From positions 1-16,665 of the forward strand of contig JAGCZK010000196.1 of the NCBI GenBank assembly GCA_017960065.1: DNA of 16,665 nucleotides. The letters run 5' to 3'. Made by a program: the position numbers and the translations under genes. Source of the DNA: Paludibacteraceae bacterium (GTDB lineage Bacteria; Bacteroidota; Bacteroidia; Bacteroidales; Paludibacteraceae). The notes beneath the pieces were generated by a model, which saw only the letters and a list, made by a program, of their open reading frames with translations, was not told where the DNA came from and searched no databases. Positions 13,739-16,665 of the stretch are shown here, piece after piece; position 1 is the stretch's first letter, and every line of letters starts with the position of its first letter.

Positions 13739-14470
13739 GTGGCATCCCCCAAAATCAAGGAACATATCGAAATCACGACCGGCCAGTATGTCAAGGTCTC
13801 GATCCATCCGGCCCGGGCCGAAACCCGCATCGCGGCCCGTTTGATCGACTGGGTGGTGGTTTGGGGTATGTTTGTTGTTTTGTTTGTGGAGTTGTTGGAT
13901 CTCAATCTCTTCCACGCTGACATGAACGCCTTGTTGGCGGTTGTCATGGCCGGGGTGTTTTCGACCTTTCAACTTTGGATGGAATTTTTCTTCAAGGGCC
14001 GCACCTTGGGCAAAATGCTGATGCGCATCCGCGTGGTGTCGTCCGACGGCACGCCTCCCACCTTTTTGCAGTGCATGTTGCGTTGGGTGTTGTTGATTGT
14101 CGATGACGGGCTTTTTCATGCCATTCCGGCCATTGTGCTCATCAACCGCCGCCACCAGCGTATCGGCGACATGGCGGCCGACACCTATGTGGTGCTCGAT
14201 CCCCGCAAGCGCGAATTGCGTGTCAACCTTCAGGAGGATTACCGCTATGCCCAGCCGGGCTACCAGCCGCAATTGCCGCAGTTCGAGCCCACGGAGCGCC
14301 AATTGGAGCTGACCCGCGACTGCCTCTACAACCGTCAAAGCGCCATTGTGCCCCAGGAACTGGCTTCGCGCCTGATGGAGCGCCACGGCTTGCATTCGCA
14401 GCTGCGGGGGCGTGAGTTTTTGTTGCAGTTTCTCAACGATTATTATTACTATACCAAAATCAATCACTAA
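13739..14470 (+). CDS. RDD family membrane protein with long C-terminal tail
   Basis: The protein has 243 aa from GTG 13739. No ATG exists in frame near the domain start; TTG at 13727 is the alternative. The RDD domain spans about 25-155: AARLID (32-37), helices at about 37-55 and 64-82, GRTLGK (87-92), and the closing motif QRIGDMAADTYVV (140-152). The remaining 90 residues form a soluble tail with a Pro/Gln/Tyr stretch (about 168-185), a helical part and an odd DYYYYTK near the end. RDD genes are usual companions of SpoIIM-like/MoxR clusters, and here the gene is divergent from that operon. Transport roles are known for some RDD proteins, but none is shown for this type. The reading frame stays open far upstream to 12497, antisense to the SpoIIM-like gene; that part is not coding. 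Confidence 0.88.
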   Translation: MASPKIKEHIEITTGQYVKVSIHPARAETRIAARLIDWVVVWGMFVVLFVELLDLNLFHADMNALLAVVMAGVFSTFQLWMEFFFKGRTLGKMLMRIRVVSSDGTPPTFLQCMLRWVLLIVDDGLFHAIPAIVLINRRHQRIGDMAADTYVVLDPRKRELRVNLQEDYRYAQPGYQPQLPQFEPTERQLELTRDCLYNRQSAIVPQELASRLMERHGLHSQLRGREFLLQFLNDYYYYTKINH

Positions 14471-14487
14471 TTAAATTTCAAAGCCTT

Positions 14488-14853
14488 ATGATGGAGTATG
14501 TAAAAATCTGTTTCCGCAAGTATGCCACATTTTCGGGCCGTGCCCGCCGTGCCGAGTTTTGGTATTTTTTCTTGTTTTTGCTGCCGTTGACGCTGTTGTC
14601 GTACATGAACCAGTACGCATGGCAAAACGAGGCCTTGGCCATTTTGCTTGGTATCATTGCCATAGTGGTCTTCATTCCGCGATTGGCCGTGGCTGTGCGT
14701 CGCTTGCACGATACCAACCATAGTGGCTGGTGGATACTGATCAACTTAATTCTGTTTATTGGCACAATCTATTACTTGTACTTGTTGGCATCAGAGGGCG
14801 ACCACGGCGACAACCAGTACGGTCCCGACCCCAAAGCCGTGGAGGAGATTTGA
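14488..14853 (+). CDS. DUF805 family membrane protein
   Basis: The 121-aa protein has the DUF805 signature: YATFSGRARRAEFWYFFLF (12-30), the middle motif RRLHDTNHSGWW (71-82) and the closing SEGDHGDNQYGPDPK (102-116). There are three or four membrane helices. It starts at MMEYVK, so the second ATG (14491) is equally possible. It lies 17 bases after the RDD stop and should share its transcript, which ends in the hairpin at 14873-14906. Function is unknown; the family is widespread in bacteria as small inner-membrane proteins. Confidence 0.93.
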   Translation: MMEYVKICFRKYATFSGRARRAEFWYFFLFLLPLTLLSYMNQYAWQNEALAILLGIIAIVVFIPRLAVAVRRLHDTNHSGWWILINLILFIGTIYYLYLLASEGDHGDNQYGPDPKAVEEI

Positions 14854-14872
14854 TCCCTTCGCGTTTATGCAC

Positions 14873-14906
14873 AAAAAAAGGAGAACCGTTTGGTTCTCCT
14901 TTTTTT
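14873..14906. terminator. Bidirectional terminator between the DUF805 gene and serA
   Basis: A7-GGAGAACC, loop GTTT, GGTTCTCC-T7 form a perfect 15-bp stem including the A/T arms. It lies 20 bases after the DUF805 stop on the plus strand and 18 bases after the serA stop on the minus strand, and its T-runs serve both. Confidence 0.92.
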
Positions 14907-14923
14907 GCGTGTTATGGAAACAA

Positions 14924-15844
14924 TTACTTGTTGACGCGGAATTTTTGTACGCCGTTCTTGATGAAGTCCACAATCTGTTTGGCGGCGGCGATGCCAGCAT
15001 TGATGTTGGCTTCGGCGGTTTGGGCGCCCATCTTTTTGGGAGTGGCAAAGTAGCGTCCGGCGAATTTTTCGGCAAACTTGTCGTTGTTAACCGGCATAAT
15101 GTCGGTCAGGTACTTGAAGTCGGTGCGTTCTTCCATCAATTTGATCAACTCCTCTTCGTTGATGACTTCTTTGCGGGCAGTGTTCAACAAGAAGGCGTTT
15201 TTGGGCATTTTGTTCAACAGCGCGTAGTTAATCGAATTTTTGGTTTCGGCGGTAGCCGGAATGTGCAACGAAACGAACTGGCAGGTCGAGTAGAGCTCTT
15301 CCACCGAGTTCAGGGCGGTTACACCGTCTTTTTCGATGACTTCTTTGGGGCAGTAGGCGTCGTAGGCGAAGATTTCCATGCCAAAGCCTTTGGCGATGCG
15401 GGCGACGTTGCGACCAACGTTGCCGTAGGCGTGGATACCCAGTTTTTTGCCCATCAGCTCGGTGCCCGAAGTACCGTTGTACAGGTTACGTACACCGTAC
15501 ACCATCAGACCCAGTGCCAATTCGGCAACGGCGTTGGCGTTTTGACCCGGCGTGTTCATCACGCAGACACCGGCTTTGGTGGCGGCGTTGAGATCGACAT
15601 TGTCGTAACCGGCACCGGCGCGAACAACGATTTTTAGGTTTTTGGCGGCGTTGAACACCTCTTCGTCGATGATATCGCTGCGGATAATCACGGCGTCGGC
15701 ATCAGCGACAGCCTCCAGCAATTGTTTTTTGTCGGTGTATTTTTCCAACAAAGCCAAATCGTAACCGGCTTTGTCGATCTCTGCCTTGATGCCGTCGATG
15801 GCTACCTTGGCAAAGGGTTTTTCAGTTGCAACTAAAACTTTCAT
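14924..15844 (-). CDS. serA: D-3-phosphoglycerate dehydrogenase, short lysine-type
   Basis: The protein has 306 aa from ATG 15844; a TTG two codons upstream (15850) would overlap serC and is less likely. It oxidises 3-phosphoglycerate to 3-phosphohydroxypyruvate with NAD+, the first step of serine synthesis. The Rossmann loop reads HAYGNVGR (138-145), with Ala in place of the first Gly of GxGxxG. The active-site Arg is R224 (NTAR). Where most enzymes have TPHxGG there is TPKKMG, so K270 replaces the catalytic His. By eye the usual Glu position is N253. No C-terminal ACT domain exists, so serine feedback is not expected. This fits the lysine type (IIIK) known from Bacteroidales and Entamoeba. 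It lies 2 bases after serC. Confidence 0.94.
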   Translation of the reverse strand: MKVLVATEKPFAKVAIDGIKAEIDKAGYDLALLEKYTDKKQLLEAVADADAVIIRSDIIDEEVFNAAKNLKIVVRAGAGYDNVDLNAATKAGVCVMNTPGQNANAVAELALGLMVYGVRNLYNGTSGTELMGKKLGIHAYGNVGRNVARIAKGFGMEIFAYDAYCPKEVIEKDGVTALNSVEELYSTCQFVSLHIPATAETKNSINYALLNKMPKNAFLLNTARKEVINEEELIKLMEERTDFKYLTDIMPVNNDKFAEKFAGRYFATPKKMGAQTAEANINAGIAAAKQIVDFIKNGVQKFRVNK

Positions 15845-15846
15845 AA

Positions 15847-16665
15847 TCAAGCGTTTTGTTTTTCGAATTCAGCCATGCAGTCGATCAGGGCTTGTACGCT
15901 CTCAATCGGCAGTGCGTTGTAGCACGAAGCGCGGAAACCGCCAACCAGACGGTGGCCCTTGATGCCGACCATACCCTTGCCGGTGGCGAATTTCAAGAAT
16001 TCTTCCTCTTTGTCTTTGTAGGCGTCTCTCATTACAAAGCAGATGTTCATGCGCGAACGGTCTTCCTTGTTGGGAACGGTGGCAGTAAACATCTTGCTGT
16101 TGTCCAAGTAGTTGTAGAGCAAGTCGGCCTTGGCGATGTTTTTCTTCTCCATGGCGGCCAAACCACCGTTGGCTTTGAGGTAGCGCAGGTTCAACAAAGC
16201 GGTGTAGATGGGCAATACGGGAGGCGTATTGAACATCGAGCCGTTGTCGATGTGCGTTTGGTAGTTGAGCATGGTGGGGATGTAGCGGCTAACCTTGCCG
16301 AGCACATCGTTGCGGATGATGACAAAGGTGACGCCGGCGGGAGCCAGGTTCTTCTGGGCGCCGCCGTAGATGATGGCGTACTTGCTTACATCGACCGGAC
16401 GCGAGAAGATGTCGGACGACATGTCGGCCACCAGGTGTACGGGCGAATCGAAGTCTTCGCGTATTTCGGTGCCGTAGATGGTGTTGTTGGTCGTGATGTG
16501 GAAGTAATCGGCATCGGCGGGAATCGTCCAGCCTTTGGGAATGTAGTTGAAGTTTTTGTCGGCCGAAGAAGCAACTTCAACAGCTTCGCCGAAACCTTTG
16601 GCCTCTTTCAAGGCTTTCTTGGCCCATACACCCGTGTTGAGGTAGGCTGCCTTTTTCTCGAGCAG
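15847..16665 (-). CDS. serC: Phosphoserine aminotransferase (N-terminus outside window)
   Basis: The last 272 residues are present and the frame is open to the window edge; a TTG at 16611 is internal. The PLP-dependent enzyme turns 3-phosphohydroxypyruvate plus glutamate into phosphoserine. The PLP lysine is in GGAQKNLAPAG (codon 16351-16353). Other family marks are HITTNNTIYGTEI, HLVADMSSDIFSRP, NTPPVLPIY and the C-terminal HRLVGGFRASCYNALP. Roughly 80-95 N-terminal residues are missing compared with full-length SerC. It is followed after 2 bases by serA, so both serine enzymes are made from one transcript ending at 14873-14906. Its promoter lies outside the window. Confidence 0.96.
   Translation of the reverse strand: MLEKKAAYLNTGVWAKKALKEAKGFGEAVEVASSADKNFNYIPKGWTIPADADYFHITTNNTIYGTEIREDFDSPVHLVADMSSDIFSRPVDVSKYAIIYGGAQKNLAPAGVTFVIIRNDVLGKVSRYIPTMLNYQTHIDNGSMFNTPPVLPIYTALLNLRYLKANGGLAAMEKKNIAKADLLYNYLDNSKMFTATVPNKEDRSRMNICFVMRDAYKDKEEEFLKFATGKGMVGIKGHRLVGGFRASCYNALPIESVQALIDCMAEFEKQNA

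Overview
The window is a 16.7 kb piece of a Bacteroidota chromosome, most likely order Bacteroidales. The evidence is a type IX secretion (T9SS) sorting domain on a chitinase, -7 promoter elements of the TAnnTTTG type, a SerA with lysine in place of the catalytic histidine as in Bacteroidales, and the SpoIIM/DUF4129/DUF4350/MoxR/DUF58 gene order. Genus cannot be told from the sequence. Coding DNA is fairly GC-rich. One small gene at 3551-3979 and the intergenic DNA around it are clearly AT-richer.

Layout, left to right. (1) 3-3296 (+): 3' part of a very large secreted chitinase with two different GH18 catalytic domains, a fibronectin III domain, chitin-binding modules, Gly/Asn/Glu linkers and a C-terminal T9SS sorting domain, followed by a terminator. 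(2) 3551-3979 (+): an AT-rich orphan gene of unknown function. (3) 3980-4291: a non-coding, repeat-rich strip with stacked terminator-like hairpins, lying downstream of tRNA-Ser(CGA) (4292-4378, -), which has its own promoter. (4) 4515-6881 (-): glnK, amtB and an outer-membrane barrel gene, a nitrogen-assimilation operon with a terminator at 4442-4482 and possible operators upstream. (5) 7168-13654 (-): spoIIM-like, DUF4129, DUF4350, moxR and DUF58 genes, joined by 4-bp overlaps or 1-2 bp gaps. They are followed by a GH17 lipoprotein gene with its own -7 element and a terminator. (6) 13739-14853 (+): RDD and DUF805 membrane protein genes, transcribed divergently from the MoxR operon out of a very tight two-way promoter region. 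(7) 14924-16665 (-): serA and the 3' part of serC (serine biosynthesis), sharing a bidirectional terminator with the DUF805 gene.

How the genes work together. GlnK senses nitrogen and energy state and gates AmtB; the barrel protein may supply the outer-membrane step. The MoxR AAA+ ATPase and its DUF58, DUF4350, DUF4129, SpoIIM-like and RDD partners look like one envelope-associated chaperone or assembly machine, a recurrent but poorly understood cluster. SerC and SerA make phosphoserine from 3-phosphoglycerate. The chitinase and the GH17 lipoprotein are polysaccharide-active enzymes. No mobile-element gene, CRISPR array or rRNA was seen.
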